Translations under genes and position numbers: made by a program | Part shown: positions 1-8,557 of the stretch, piece by piece | How positions within the stretch are numbered: position 1 is the first letter of the stretch | How the letters are laid out: every line of letters begins with the position of its first letter | Assembly: GCA_001321835.1 (NCBI GenBank) | Contig: JPUR01000242.1 | Span: forward strand, 1 to 26,965 | Length of the DNA: 26,965 nucleotides | Direction of reading: 5' to 3' | Origin: Marinosulfonomonas sp. PRT-SC04 | GTDB lineage: Bacteria > Pseudomonadota > Alphaproteobacteria > Rhodobacterales > Rhodobacteraceae | Notes under the pieces: generated by a model | What the model was told of the DNA's origin: nothing | Databases searched by the model: none | What the model saw: only the letters and a program-made list of their open reading frames with translations

Positions 1-302
1 CTCCATCTTTTCCTAAAGATTAAAGTGTTGCGTCCACCTGTTGAAACCACCACACATTGCATTTCGATGAGGAACAGATTGTATTCTCCTGCACGGGTGT
101 GCTGTTTCATTGCCCCTCTACGGCGCAAAATTCCTTGCTGGACCGGAGCCATAGAAACGCCATTTACGAGACGCTGCCAATGCGTGATGCCCATGCGTTG
201 GTGACGCGGATGGCACAAGAAAACGACATTTCAACAACCTCGACGACCGCCGAATTCACATTTGCCGCATAGGGCGTCTGGGTTCACGCCTTAACCGTCA
301 AT
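1..302. other. Left-edge stretch without a convincing gene
   Basis: No recognisable gene is seen here. The plus strand has a 71-codon open frame at 57-272 that begins with TTG, has no Shine-Dalgarno sequence and has an in-frame stop about 12 nt upstream of the start. Its product matches no family I know. Its end faces the fadJ terminator, so it could be the tail of a degraded gene or a small convergent gene, but the sequence alone does not decide this. Confidence 0.3.
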
Positions 303-303
303 G

Positions 304-338
304 AAAAAGACCCGCAGCATCATCGATGGCGGGTCTTT
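304..338 (-). terminator. Intrinsic terminator of the thiolase-cupin-fadJ operon
   Basis: A perfect 10-bp stem (306-315 AAAGACCCGC pairing with 329-338 GCGGGTCTTT) has a 13-nt loop. Read on the minus strand it starts about 25 nt after the fadJ stop and runs into a short T tract (A304-A308 on the plus strand). This is the layout of a Rho-independent terminator. Confidence 0.8.
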
Positions 339-362
339 GCTGATTTATGGTTCGCCGTGTGC

Positions 363-2567
363 TTAAGCGACTTTGGCGTCAGGGCCATAACGCCCGTAGA
401 AGTTTTCGCCCTTGTCGGCCATTTCGCGCAGCAGATCTGGGGTGCTAAAACGCGCGCCATAAGTCTTGGTCAAACCGTCGCAAATCTCGACCGCTTTGCC
501 TGCTCCAAGGATATCCAGCCAGCTGAACGGCCCACCGGACCACGGTGCAAAACCCCAGCCAAGGATCGCGCCAACATCGCCTTCGCGGATGTCTTCCAGC
601 ACGCCCTCATCCAAGGCGCGCACCGCTTCCAGCACTTGCGCCATCAACAAACGGTTCTGTACTTCGGTGACGTCAGGTTGGGTGTCTGACACTGGATATT
701 GGGCGGCCAAACCGTCCCACAATCCGCTGCGTTTGCCTTTTTCATCATAGGCGTAGAAACCCGAGGCGGATTTGCGGCCCAAACGACCTGCATCTGCCAT
801 CCAAAACAGCACCTCGTCTACCACGCTGTCGGGATAGGCATCGCCCATTGCCGCCTTAGTGGCGATGGCGATTTTGACGCCCAGATCGATTGAAGTTTCA
901 TCGACCAGTTGCAATGGACCCAGCGGCATGCCGACCAATTTCGCGGCGTTCTCGATCAAGGCTGGCGCAACCCCTTCGGCAACCATGCGGATGCCCTCGT
1001 TGATGTAGGGGATGATGCAGCGGTTGGCGTAGAAGAAGCGCGCGTCATTGACCACAATCGGAGTTTTGCGGATTTGGCGCACAAAATCGAGCGATTTTGC
1101 CACCGCCAGATCGCCGGTTTTCTTGCCTTTGATGATTTCCACCAGCATCATTTTCTCAACTGGCGAGAAAAAGTGGATGCCGATGAATTGCTCGGGCCGC
1201 TTGGACGCCTTGGCCAATTCAGTGATCGGCAGGGTCGAGGTGTTGGTGGCAAAGATGCAATCCTCATTCACCACGGCCTCGACGTTTTTGGTGACTTCGG
1301 CTTTGACGGCCATGTCTTCAAACACCGCTTCCACGATCAGATCAGCATCCGCAAGCGCCGCGTAATCGGTGGTGGCGGTGATCAGGGCCATCACGGCCTC
1401 TTTCTTCTCAGGTGTGGTTTTCTTGCGCTTGATGCCCGCATCCAGATAGTTTTCGACATAGGCTTTGCCCTTGTCAGCGCTCTCTTGTTTCTGATCAATC
1501 AGCACCACTTTGATGCCTGCCATCGCCGATACAATCGCGATGCCAGCCCCCATCATACCAGCCCCCATGATGCCGATTTTTTTGACGGTTTGTGGCGGCA
1601 CATCTGGGCGGTTCGCGCCTTTTTCCAGCGCTTCCTTGTTGATGAACAGGCTGCGGATCATCGCGGATGACGATGGGTTCATCAGCACATTGGTGAACCA
1701 GCGTGCCTCGATTTTAATGGCGGTGTCAAACGGCACCAACGCCCCCTCATAGACCGCGGACATCAGCGCTTTGGCGGCAGGATAAACACCTTGGGTGCTG
1801 CCGTTAACCATGGCCGAAGCCCCTACAAAGGTCATGAAACCCGCTGGGTGATACGGTGCGCCGCCGGGCATTTTATAGCCCTTGGCATCCCATGGTTTCA
1901 GGATGTCGGCATCCGTTGCGTTCAGCACCCATTCCTTGGCCCGCGCCAGCAGCTCTTCAGCCGGAACCACCTCGTCAATCACGCCAGCAGCTTTGGCGGC
2001 TTTGGGGCTGTTCATCTTACCTTGCAGCAACAGCGGGCTGGCCGCCATCGCGCCCATTTTGCGCACCAGTCGCGTGGTGCCGCCCGCACCGGGGAAAATG
2101 CCGATCATAATTTCAGGCAGGCCGATTTTGGCTTTGGGGTTGTCGGCTGCAAAAATCCGGTGACAGGCCAGCGGCACTTCCAACCCGATACCAAGCGCTG
2201 TGCCTTGCAGGGCCGCAACGATTGGCTTGCCGCCTTTGTTGGTCTTTGGGTCCATGCCCGCGCGCTCAATTTTGCGCAAAATAGCGTGCATGCCCATGAC
2301 GCCCTCAAACAGCCCTTTGGCGGGGTTGTCACCGGCGTCGGTTTTCATCTTTGCGATCACGTTCAGATCCATGCCGCCCGCGAATGATCCCTCTTTGCCC
2401 GAGGTGATGATCACGCCTTTGACGCCGTCATCGGCCAGCGCTGTGTCGATGTGGGCGTCCAGATCCCGGAACGCTTGCAGGCTCATCACGTTCATGGATT
2501 TACCGATGGTGTCCCATGTGATGGTGGCGACGCCATCAGCGTCAACTGCGTATGTAAAATCGCTCAT
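363..2567 (-). CDS. fadJ: 3-hydroxyacyl-CoA dehydrogenase / enoyl-CoA hydratase (FadJ/FadB-type)
   Basis: This is the large alpha-type subunit of the beta-oxidation complex. It hydrates trans-2-enoyl-CoA and oxidises the L-3-hydroxyacyl-CoA with NAD+ in the cytoplasm. The 734 residues show an N-terminal crotonase domain (about 1-200) with the two catalytic glutamates E130 (GIGLE) and E152 (GLPE), then an NAD-binding fold starting at KKIGIMGAGMMGAG (about 329-342), the NTSTLPI segment and the catalytic His466 in GIHFFSP, and a C-terminal 3HCDH domain. Length fits FadJ/FadB (700-730). The start ATG overlaps the cupin stop (ATGA), so translation is coupled. It is the last gene of the operon before a terminator. 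FadJ versus FadB naming is arbitrary here; the bifunctional assignment is firm. Confidence 0.95.
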   Translation of the reverse strand: MSDFTYAVDADGVATITWDTIGKSMNVMSLQAFRDLDAHIDTALADDGVKGVIITSGKEGSFAGGMDLNVIAKMKTDAGDNPAKGLFEGVMGMHAILRKIERAGMDPKTNKGGKPIVAALQGTALGIGLEVPLACHRIFAADNPKAKIGLPEIMIGIFPGAGGTTRLVRKMGAMAASPLLLQGKMNSPKAAKAAGVIDEVVPAEELLARAKEWVLNATDADILKPWDAKGYKMPGGAPYHPAGFMTFVGASAMVNGSTQGVYPAAKALMSAVYEGALVPFDTAIKIEARWFTNVLMNPSSSAMIRSLFINKEALEKGANRPDVPPQTVKKIGIMGAGMMGAGIAIVSAMAGIKVVLIDQKQESADKGKAYVENYLDAGIKRKKTTPEKKEAVMALITATTDYAALADADLIVEAVFEDMAVKAEVTKNVEAVVNEDCIFATNTSTLPITELAKASKRPEQFIGIHFFSPVEKMMLVEIIKGKKTGDLAVAKSLDFVRQIRKTPIVVNDARFFYANRCIIPYINEGIRMVAEGVAPALIENAAKLVGMPLGPLQLVDETSIDLGVKIAIATKAAMGDAYPDSVVDEVLFWMADAGRLGRKSASGFYAYDEKGKRSGLWDGLAAQYPVSDTQPDVTEVQNRLLMAQVLEAVRALDEGVLEDIREGDVGAILGWGFAPWSGGPFSWLDILGAGKAVEICDGLTKTYGARFSTPDLLREMADKGENFYGRYGPDAKVA

Positions 2568-3049
2568 GTGGTTTGGTCCTCTTCATAAGGGCTGCCGTCT
2601 TTGTGGGTGAACTGGCGTTCCCCATTTTGGCGGGAATAGTGTAGGTCAATGTCGGGGTAGTGACAGATGTCACTGTCAGCGCGGGTGCCGACGATCAGAT
2701 AGGTCGCAGGCGCGTCGCTGCGGTTGATCAGGTGGTGGGCATTGGCATCGCCGGCCTTCCAGCCTACCGCCATGCCCTCGGTTACGATGTGTTCGCCATC
2801 ATTTTCAACGAGCACCAGTTCTCCGCTTAGCATGTAGATGAACTCGTCCTCATTTTCATGCCAGTGGCGTTGTGATGACATGCCGCCGGGCAGCAGTTTT
2901 TCTATGTAGGCGCCGAACTGGGTTAGGCCAGCCGCCTTACCCAGTGCTGTGGCTTCATAGTTGCCGCAGCCTTTGTCATGCGGGGCAGGGTAGCCGACGT
3001 TATCGGTGCCTTTGATCAGCGGTAGCTCGTTGATTTTGATGATCGGCAT
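2564..3049 (-). CDS. Cupin-domain protein inside the beta-oxidation operon
   Basis: A 161-residue single-cupin protein of unknown substrate. The first cupin motif is visible as H62-W-H64 followed by E69, and the second as the NAHH segment, giving a plausible metal site of histidines plus Glu. The start is set by a TAATG junction with the thiolase stop; the open frame continues upstream into thiolase coding sequence, which is not believable as start. Its own stop overlaps the fadJ ATG (ATGA). It is therefore translationally locked between thiolase and FadJ. A role linked to acyl-CoA metabolism is inferred from position only. It could be a dioxygenase-like enzyme, an isomerase or a binding protein. 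Confidence 0.85.
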   Translation of the reverse strand: MPIIKINELPLIKGTDNVGYPAPHDKGCGNYEATALGKAAGLTQFGAYIEKLLPGGMSSQRHWHENEDEFIYMLSGELVLVENDGEHIVTEGMAVGWKAGDANAHHLINRSDAPATYLIVGTRADSDICHYPDIDLHYSRQNGERQFTHKDGSPYEEDQTT

Positions 3050-4260
3050 TAGACGCGTTCGATAATCGTTGCTGCACCCATGCCGGACGCGATGCACAGG
3101 GTGGCGAGGCCAACCTCTTTGTCGCTGCGTTCAAGCTCATCCAGCAAGGTGCCGATGATGATCGCGCCAGTCGCGCCCAGTGGGTGGCCCATCGCGATTG
3201 AGCCGCCGTTGACGTTAACCAGCGCCGGATCGACATCAAACGCTTGTTGGAAGCGCATGACGACTGCGGCGAATGCCTCATTGACCTCAAACAGATCAAT
3301 ATCAGAAATTGCCATGCCATGATCGGCGAGGATTTTATGCGTCACCGGCACGGGGCCTGTCAGCATAATGGTGGGCTCTGTGCCGATTTTGGCAGTGGCG
3401 CGAATGCGGGCGCGAGGCTTAAGACCGTGGCGAATACCGAACTCTTTGTTGCCAATCAGGATCGCAGCCGCGCCATCAACGATGCCGGACGAGTTGCCCG
3501 CGTGGTGGATGTGGTTGATGCGTTCCAGATGCGGGTATCGCATGATTGCGACCTTATCAAAGCCGGGCATCATTTCGCCCATATCCTTGAAACTGGCCTT
3601 CAGCGCACCCAGCGCATCGGTGGTGGTGCCGGGGCGCATGTACTCATCAGTGTCCAGAATTGGCAGGCCGTTTTGATCGACAATCGGGATGATGGATTTG
3701 ACAAACCGGTTGTCATTCCACGCGGCTTTGGCGCGGATCTGGCTCTCAACGGCCAGCGCGTCAGCTTGCTCGCGGGTGAAGCCATATTCGGTGGCGATCA
3801 GATCGGCCGAGATGCCTTGGGGGATGAAATACGTGCCCATGGCGACGGTTGGATCAACGGCAATTGCCGCGCCATCACTGCCCATCGCAACACGGCCCAT
3901 CATTTCTACGCCACCGGCGATATAGGCATCACCCGCACCGCCTTTGATCTGATTGGCGGCCAAATTGACGGCCTCCATACCCGAGGCACAAAACCGGTTG
4001 ATGGCAAGGCCTGGGATGCTTTGATCAAGCTCCGAGGCCAAAACTGCGGTGCGGGCCAAACAGCCGCCTTGTTCTTTAACTTGGGTGACATTACCCCAAA
4101 TCACATCCTCAACGGCGTGACCCTCAAGACCATTGCGGTTTTTGATCGCATTCAGGATTTGCGCGGACAGGCGCACGGCGGTGACTTCGTGCAATGAGCC
4201 ATCCTTGCGGCCCTTGCCACGGGGCGAGCGCACAGCGTCGTAAATATAAGCTTCGATCAT
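3049..4260 (-). CDS. Acetyl-CoA C-acyltransferase (thiolase)
   Basis: This enzyme cleaves 3-ketoacyl-CoA with CoA, the last beta-oxidation step, or condenses acetyl-CoA in the reverse direction. The 403 residues carry the full thiolase signature: nucleophile C91 in [12 protein letters not shown]359 in [15 protein letters not shown] and C389 in [10 protein letters not shown]. Length matches the family (390-400). The start is preceded by AAAGGATA at a good distance, 16 nt after the GST stop. It forms the two-subunit trifunctional system with the downstream FadJ-type gene, so the FadA/FadI type is more likely than PhaA, although motifs alone do not separate these. Confidence 0.95.
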   Translation of the reverse strand: MIEAYIYDAVRSPRGKGRKDGSLHEVTAVRLSAQILNAIKNRNGLEGHAVEDVIWGNVTQVKEQGGCLARTAVLASELDQSIPGLAINRFCASGMEAVNLAANQIKGGAGDAYIAGGVEMMGRVAMGSDGAAIAVDPTVAMGTYFIPQGISADLIATEYGFTREQADALAVESQIRAKAAWNDNRFVKSIIPIVDQNGLPILDTDEYMRPGTTTDALGALKASFKDMGEMMPGFDKVAIMRYPHLERINHIHHAGNSSGIVDGAAAILIGNKEFGIRHGLKPRARIRATAKIGTEPTIMLTGPVPVTHKILADHGMAISDIDLFEVNEAFAAVVMRFQQAFDVDPALVNVNGGSIAMGHPLGATGAIIIGTLLDELERSDKEVGLATLCIASGMGAATIIERV

Positions 4261-4276
4261 TATAATATCCTTTTAT

Positions 4277-4912
4277 TTATGCACGATCAGCGGGGCTGCC
4301 GGGCATGAGGTCATAGGGTGCTTTCCAGCCTGGCGTGTCGCTGATGCGGCTGAGCCAAGCGTCGATATGGGGCCATTCAGTGCGATCAAACCCGAAATCT
4401 TCGGGGTAATAAAGATAGCCGCAACAGGATAGATCCGCGATGGTCATCTGATGGCCAACAACCCAGTCGCGGTCCGTAAGGTGGGTGTTAAGAGTGGCGT
4501 AAACGGCCTTAAGGCGGGCCTGATTGAACTGGATCACGCCTTGTGGTTGTTTGTCTTTGGGCAGGAAATGGATCAGAAAACGGGTCAGACCGGCTTGCGA
4601 GGAAAGCTTGTGGTTGTCCCACAGGATCCAGCGCAGAATTTCGCGGTTCTCGGTGCTGTCTTTGCCGCCGAGCTTGCCGGACTTTTCGACGACGTAATCT
4701 TGAATAGCGCCAGATTGGGTCAAAGTTAGGTCGCCATCCACCATCGCAGGCGCTTCGCCCATCACATTGAGGGCGCGAAACTCGGGGCTGCGGGCGGCAC
4801 CGCCGAAAAAGTCGACGTAAACCGGCTCCCAGTCCAGCCCTGAAAACTCTAACGCAAGAGCGGCTTTATAGGCGTTGCCGCTTTCGCCAAAACAATGAAG
4901 TTTGATGGTCAT
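4277..4912 (-). CDS. Glutathione S-transferase family protein
   Basis: A 211-residue cytosolic GST. The N-terminal thioredoxin fold (about 1-80) begins KLHCFGESGNAYK, with a Ser/Asn pair where bacterial GSTs place the glutathione-activating residue. The GEAPAM cis-proline loop and the TQSGAI motif that binds the gamma-glutamyl group follow. The helical C-terminal domain has the N-capping motif MTIADLS. The start at 4912 is chosen because AAGG lies 7-8 nt upstream and because it begins the conserved fold; the open frame reaches further upstream into repeat sequence. It sits 16 nt before the thiolase gene and is probably in the same transcript. The substrate is unknown; handling of reactive acyl or aldehyde by-products is a guess from context. 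Confidence 0.92.
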   Translation of the reverse strand: MTIKLHCFGESGNAYKAALALEFSGLDWEPVYVDFFGGAARSPEFRALNVMGEAPAMVDGDLTLTQSGAIQDYVVEKSGKLGGKDSTENREILRWILWDNHKLSSQAGLTRFLIHFLPKDKQPQGVIQFNQARLKAVYATLNTHLTDRDWVVGHQMTIADLSCCGYLYYPEDFGFDRTEWPHIDAWLSRISDTPGWKAPYDLMPGSPADRA

Positions 4913-4971
4913 ATCAGGCCTTTCAGTGTTTGCCCTACTGGCCCAACTGGGGGCTTCACCCCCAGACCCCC

Positions 4972-4999
4972 AAGGTATTTGAAGCAAGAAGAAAGGGGC
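4972..4999 (+). repeat. Short extragenic repeat, copy A
   Basis: AGGTATTTGAAGCAAGAAGA and the following AAGGGGC match copy B (5132-5168, opposite strand) with few differences. Just upstream is a small GGGGG-CTTCA-CCCCC hairpin at about 4949-4963. Copies A and B face each other across about 130 nt and could base-pair in a transcript of the GST leader. Confidence 0.6.
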
Positions 5000-5131
5000 C
5001 GGTAAGGGGGCGTTAAGGTTAATGAGCCTAGAGTGGTTTTACGGTACAGGCTGAGGAGCCGATGATCGTGCAAGGAGAAGGCCTCGCAGCGCCCTGCCAT
5101 ATGTGCTGGTCGACGCGGGGCTGATGCTTTT

Positions 5132-5168
5132 GCCCCTTCTTCTTGCCTTAAATACCTCTGCCGGAGGC
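5132..5168 (-). repeat. Short extragenic repeat, copy B
   Basis: On the minus strand it reads GCCTCCGGCAGAGGTATTT followed by AAGGCAAGAAGAAGGGGC. It shares the GCCTsCGGC-AGGTATTT head with copies C (10797) and D (22893) and the tail with copy A. It lies just after the stop of the small basic protein gene. Confidence 0.6.
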
Positions 5169-5195
5169 AATCCAGCATTTCCCCCGCAAAAAACA

Positions 5196-5408
5196 TCACC
5201 GTTTACGGGCCTCCAGTTCGGAGTTGAACAGGCGCAGGCGGTGGGTCAGGTTGTCCCCGTTGATCACGCTGGTGAAATTTTCAAACAAAAAGGACAGCGC
5301 CTCGCCCTCATCCAATCCGGCCTCTTTGGAGAAGCGTTTCAAGCGGCGATAGCCATCTTCGGTCATGGCAACCGGAAATCGGCGGGTTAGGCGCAGGCGT
5401 TTGGGCAT
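5196..5408 (-). CDS. Small basic protein, possibly ribbon-helix-helix
   Basis: A 70-residue protein starting MPKRLRLTRRFPVAMTEDGY. I do not recognise a named family. The pattern of a short basic beta-strand (LRLTRRFPVAMT) followed by two helices (EDGYRRLKRFSKEAGL and EGEALSFLFENF) resembles Arc/MetJ/CopG DNA-binding folds, which is an inference from layout only. The start at 5408 is chosen because GGGAGAAG lies 2-10 nt upstream; the longer reading would begin inside a strong hairpin. It follows the acyl-CoA dehydrogenase gene by 87 nt and precedes the GST gene, so it may be expressed with the fatty-acid genes. Confidence 0.7.
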   Translation of the reverse strand: MPKRLRLTRRFPVAMTEDGYRRLKRFSKEAGLDEGEALSFLFENFTSVINGDNLTHRLRLFNSELEARKR

Positions 5409-5430
5409 TTCTTCTCCCTGAATTTTATGC

Positions 5431-5457
5431 GGGGGCATTCCATATGCGAATGCCCCC
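5431..5457 (-). terminator. Strong hairpin between acyl-CoA dehydrogenase and small basic protein
   Basis: A perfect 10-bp stem (GGGGGCATTC / GAATGCCCCC) with a 7-nt loop lies 39 nt after the acyl-CoA dehydrogenase stop and ends about 20 nt before the next start. There is no T tract on the minus strand, so it could be a weak terminator, an mRNA processing or stabilising stem, or an attenuator for the next gene. A smaller stem (GCTCC-N6-GGAGC, 5468-5483) lies beside it. Confidence 0.55.
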
Positions 5458-5495
5458 GTCTGTGAGCGCTCCTTCCTTGGAGCATTTTTACTAGT

Positions 5496-7274
5496 TTAGA
5501 ACGCTTCCGCGTCGAGGGCCATTACCGTGTCAGAACCGCTTTCAATCCGCGCAAGGTGCATGCCGGTGGCGGGCAGTTGACGGGCCATGTAGTAGCGTCC
5601 CGTGGTCAGTTTTGTTTCGTAGAATGCGGTGTCTGATGCGCCCGATGCCAGTGCGGTATTGGCGGCTTTTGCCATCCGCGCCCACATCAGCCCCAAGCAT
5701 GTATGGCCGAACAAGTGCATGAAATCATTGGAGCCTGCCAGCGCATGGTTCGGGTTGCTCATGCCGTGTTGCATGAAATACATCGCCGCCGCCTGCAGGT
5801 CTTTGCTGGCCTGTTTCAGAGGATCAAGGAAGTCGGCTTTTAGCGCCTCATCATCTGCATTTTCCTTGAGGAAGGTTTTAACTTCGTCAAAGAAGGCCAT
5901 CACGTGTTTGCCACCATCAATCGCCAGTTTGCGCCCCACCAGATCCAGCGCTTGAACCCCGTTGGCCCCCTCGTAAATCTGGGTGATACGGGCATCGCGC
6001 ACGAACTGGCTCATGCCGTGTTCTTCAATATAGCCATGTCCGCCGAACACTTGTTGGGCCTGCACAGTCATGTCAAAACCGCGGTCGGTCAGGAACCCTT
6101 TCACAACCGGTGTCATCAGTGAAACCAGCCCGTCGGCGTCTTTGTCGTCGTTGCGGTGGGCTTGATCCAGCAGGCTGGCGCACCAGAGCATAAAGGCGCG
6201 ACCGCCCTCAATAAAGCTTTTCTGATCCATCAAATTGCGGCGCACATCTGGGTGCACAATGATCGGATCAGCAGGGCCATTGGGGTTTTTCACGCCGGTC
6301 ACATCGCGCCCTTGCAAACGGTCTTTTGCGTAGATCACCGCGTTTTGATAGGCGGCTTCGGCTTGGGCCAGCCCTTGCATGCCAACGCCGACGCGGGCTT
6401 CGTTCATCATTGTGAACATGGCGCGCATGCCTTTGTGCTCGTCGCCCAGCAGGTAACCGACCGAGTCATTATAGAGCATCACGCAGGTGGAATTGGCGTG
6501 GATCCCCATCTTTTCCTCGATGCTGCCAACCGACACGCCGTTGGCGTCGCCAAGTGATCCGTCATCATTAACGATATATTTCGGCACGATGAACAGCGAC
6601 ACACCTTTGATGCCGTCCGGCCCGCCGGCGATTTTGGCCAGCACCAGATGGATGGTGTTGTCAGACAGGTCATGGTCGCCCGCCGAGATAAAGATTTTCT
6701 CGCCAGTGATTTTATAGCTGCCGTCAGATTGCGGGTCGGCCTTGGTGCGCATCAGGCCCAGATCGGTGCCGCAATGGGATTCCGTCAGGTTCATGGTGCC
6801 AGTCCATTCACAGCTCACCATTTTGGGCAGGAATTTGGCTTTTTGCTCATCAGTGCCATGGGCGTGGATGGCGGAATAGGCCCCGTGGGTCAGCCCCTGA
6901 TACATGGTGAATGCCTGATTGGCGCCCGAGAAGATTTCACCAACCGCGGTGCCCAGAACGGATGGCATATTTTGGCCACCATATTTTGTATCACAATCAA
7001 GCCCGGTCCAGCCGCCCTCTCTGACGATGTCAAAGGCTTCCTTAAATCCCTTGGGCGTGGTGACTTTTCCGTTCTCAAACTTGCATCCCTCACGATCCCC
7101 CGACGCATTAAGTGGGGCCACAACATCACTGGCCACCTTGCCGGCTTCTTCCAGAACGGCGGCGGTAAAATCGGCCTCCAGCTCGTCATAGCCCGGGATG
7201 TCCTTGGTGCTGACACCCAACACATCATGCAAAATGAATTGGAAATCTTTAACGGGTGCGGTGTAGCTCGGCAT
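5496..7274 (-). CDS. Acyl-CoA dehydrogenase (FadE-like, with C-terminal extension)
   Basis: This FAD enzyme introduces the trans-2 double bond into acyl-CoA, the first step of beta-oxidation, passing electrons to ETF. At 592 residues it belongs to the longer bacterial type with an extra C-terminal domain rather than the 380-residue short type. Visible are the N-terminal helical domain, the flavin/substrate segment [19 protein letters not shown] (about 161-179), the [12 protein letters not shown] stretch (about 409-420) and the catalytic base in [10 protein letters not shown] (Glu435). The start [10 protein letters not shown] has CGGAGAA upstream. It lies 27 nt after a MerR-type gene in the same direction. 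The chain-length preference cannot be read from the sequence. Confidence 0.95.
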   Translation of the reverse strand: MPSYTAPVKDFQFILHDVLGVSTKDIPGYDELEADFTAAVLEEAGKVASDVVAPLNASGDREGCKFENGKVTTPKGFKEAFDIVREGGWTGLDCDTKYGGQNMPSVLGTAVGEIFSGANQAFTMYQGLTHGAYSAIHAHGTDEQKAKFLPKMVSCEWTGTMNLTESHCGTDLGLMRTKADPQSDGSYKITGEKIFISAGDHDLSDNTIHLVLAKIAGGPDGIKGVSLFIVPKYIVNDDGSLGDANGVSVGSIEEKMGIHANSTCVMLYNDSVGYLLGDEHKGMRAMFTMMNEARVGVGMQGLAQAEAAYQNAVIYAKDRLQGRDVTGVKNPNGPADPIIVHPDVRRNLMDQKSFIEGGRAFMLWCASLLDQAHRNDDKDADGLVSLMTPVVKGFLTDRGFDMTVQAQQVFGGHGYIEEHGMSQFVRDARITQIYEGANGVQALDLVGRKLAIDGGKHVMAFFDEVKTFLKENADDEALKADFLDPLKQASKDLQAAAMYFMQHGMSNPNHALAGSNDFMHLFGHTCLGLMWARMAKAANTALASGASDTAFYETKLTTGRYYMARQLPATGMHLARIESGSDTVMALDAEAF

Positions 7275-7301
7275 GTGGCAGTTCTCCGGATTTGGTGTGA
7301 C

Positions 7302-7706
7302 TTAGGCGGCGTTTGGTGTGGCGGCGGCTTGTGATTGAATTTTGTGCTCGCCCCATTCAATCAGACTGGCCAACTCTTTTAGGGCCAGTTTTAGTTCATC
7401 TCGTTGGCCTGTCAGTTCGTTAAACCGTTCCTTGGCCACTTTGACCGAGGCGGCCAACTGTGCTTGTCCGGCATCGCCCATATCGTAGAGATTTAGGATC
7501 TGACGGATTTTTTCCAGATCAAAGCCAAACCGCTTGCCGCGAAGGATTAGTTTGAGCCTGACACGGTCGCGGTTTGTATACAGGCGTTTTTGGCCTTCGC
7601 GCAGGGGCGAAAGCAGCTCTTTGGTTTCGTAAAAACGTAATGTGCGGGCCGTCACATTGAAGTGCTCGCACATTTCCCGAATGGTCATTTGTTCTTCATC
7701 TTTCAT
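7302..7706 (-). CDS. MerR-family transcriptional regulator (proximal copy)
   Basis: A 134-residue DNA-binding regulator. The N-terminal winged helix-turn-helix is clear (TIREMCEHFNVTARTLRFYE, then LLSPLREGQKRLYTNRDRVRLKLI), followed by RGKRFGFDLEKIRQIL and a long coiled-coil helix (about 85-120) for dimerisation. It lacks the metal-binding cysteines of MerR/CueR and so resembles the LiuR-type regulators of acyl-CoA and branched-chain catabolism. GAGGG lies 8 nt before the start. It sits directly upstream of the acyl-CoA dehydrogenase, probably co-transcribed, and is the obvious candidate to control this block. The ligand is unknown; an acyl-CoA is an inference. Confidence 0.93.
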   Translation of the reverse strand: MKDEEQMTIREMCEHFNVTARTLRFYETKELLSPLREGQKRLYTNRDRVRLKLILRGKRFGFDLEKIRQILNLYDMGDAGQAQLAASVKVAKERFNELTGQRDELKLALKELASLIEWGEHKIQSQAAATPNAA

Positions 7707-7924
7707 ATCATAACCCTCATTTTACATCACAAACTTTGAATAAATTCTGTTTGAGGGCATGCGGTGTGTTGGCTCACCATACAACCATGCTTGACGCAAA
7801 GGTAAACGTAACGTGGCGTCATAATCGTGCTGACGAAACGTCACGCAAAATGACGTGGGGGCAAACGAAAGATAATTACCGTGGTTTGGCTCTGCATGTC
7901 CGGCCAAACGACGGTATCGGCCGT
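7707..7924. promoter_or_regulatory. Control region with repeated TGACG/CGTCA elements
   Basis: This 218-nt gap lies between two MerR-type genes. It holds a perfect inverted repeat TGACG-AAA-CGTCA (7831-7843), a wider pair TGACG (7792-7796) and CGTCA (7817-7821) flanking GTAAACGTAACGT, and a further TGACG at 7851-7855. Clustered ACGT-centred dyads are what I would expect for operators of a LiuR-type MerR regulator acting on the downstream merR-acyl-CoA dehydrogenase transcript. The binding protein is inferred, not shown. Confidence 0.5.
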
Positions 7925-8302
7925 TTAATGCGTGGGCAGCAATGTGTCCGCAGCTTCATTGCGTAATTTTTGCAGATCTGAAATCGATTCGTCGAGCTGC
8001 TGGCGTTGCTCTTTTAATGCGTTCAATTGTTGGTCTGCCATTTCCACCCAAACCTCGAGCTGGGCTTTGTCGCCTTTTTGCTCATAAATTTCCAACCACT
8101 GCCGAATACCTTCAAGCGAGAAGCCAAACCGGCGGCCCCGCAAGATCAGCACCATACGCGCCACTTCGCGGGCCGCGTAGCTGCGGGTGCGCCCGTTTTT
8201 GTCCGGTGTCAGCAGCTCGATATATTCGTAATAGCGCAAGGTGCGCGGTGTGACCTCAAAGCGGGCGCACATTTCTTTGAAGGTGAGCGGTTGATCAGGC
8301 AT
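7925..8302 (-). CDS. MerR-family transcriptional regulator (distal copy)
   Basis: A 125-residue paralogue of the neighbouring MerR-type regulator. It has the same winged helix (TFKEMCARFEVTPRTLRYYEY, then RGRRFGFSLEGIRQWLEIYE) and a terminal coiled coil rich in Gln/Leu, with no effector cysteines. The start is uncertain: the frame is open upstream, MPDQPLTF (8302) and MKARP (8317) are both possible, and neither has a good Shine-Dalgarno sequence. A TATAAA stretch at about 8323-8328 on the minus strand could be a -10 element, which would give a very short or no leader. It is divergent from the thioesterase genes. Both MerR proteins may bind the sites in 7707-7924. Confidence 0.9.
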   Translation of the reverse strand: MPDQPLTFKEMCARFEVTPRTLRYYEYIELLTPDKNGRTRSYAAREVARMVLILRGRRFGFSLEGIRQWLEIYEQKGDKAQLEVWVEMADQQLNALKEQRQQLDESISDLQKLRNEAADTLLPTH

Positions 8303-8557
8303 CGGGCGGGCTTTCATACTGTTTATAAGAAAGCTACCCGCAATGGGGCTGTGTTGCAATTGCCGTTGCATATCCTGGTGCTCTGCAGTTGGGTGTTTGA
8401 ATTTCACACTGATTTTAGGCGGCGCTGTTGTTGAACGCCGGATGCGGGTGACGGGCTTCTTGCAGTTGCGAGCCATTCTTAACTGCAGTAAATATCACTT
8501 GCGGACGGTTTGGCATGGGCCATAACTGAGGGGGAACACAAGATTGGATACATCCGA
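8303..8557. promoter_or_regulatory. Divergent gap between MerR and thioesterase genes
   Basis: A 255-nt gap from which transcription diverges. It holds a direct repeat GTTGCA-ATTGCC-GTTGCA (8353-8370) and an ACTGCAG-type sequence, but no convincing -35/-10 pair. Nothing else is recognised. Confidence 0.3.

Noticed and set aside
57..272. 71-codon plus-strand open frame at the left edge
   Set aside because: It needs a TTG start, has no Shine-Dalgarno sequence, has an in-frame stop just upstream and shows no family resemblance.
3244..4197. 317-codon plus-strand open frame opposite the thiolase gene
   Set aside because: It is fully antisense to a thiolase with all catalytic motifs; its product is low-complexity and without family features.
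5468..5491. GCTCC-N6-GGAGC stem followed by ATTTTTA as a plus-strand terminator
   Set aside because: No plus-strand gene lies upstream of it, so it has nothing to terminate; more likely part of the structured gap after the acyl-CoA dehydrogenase gene.
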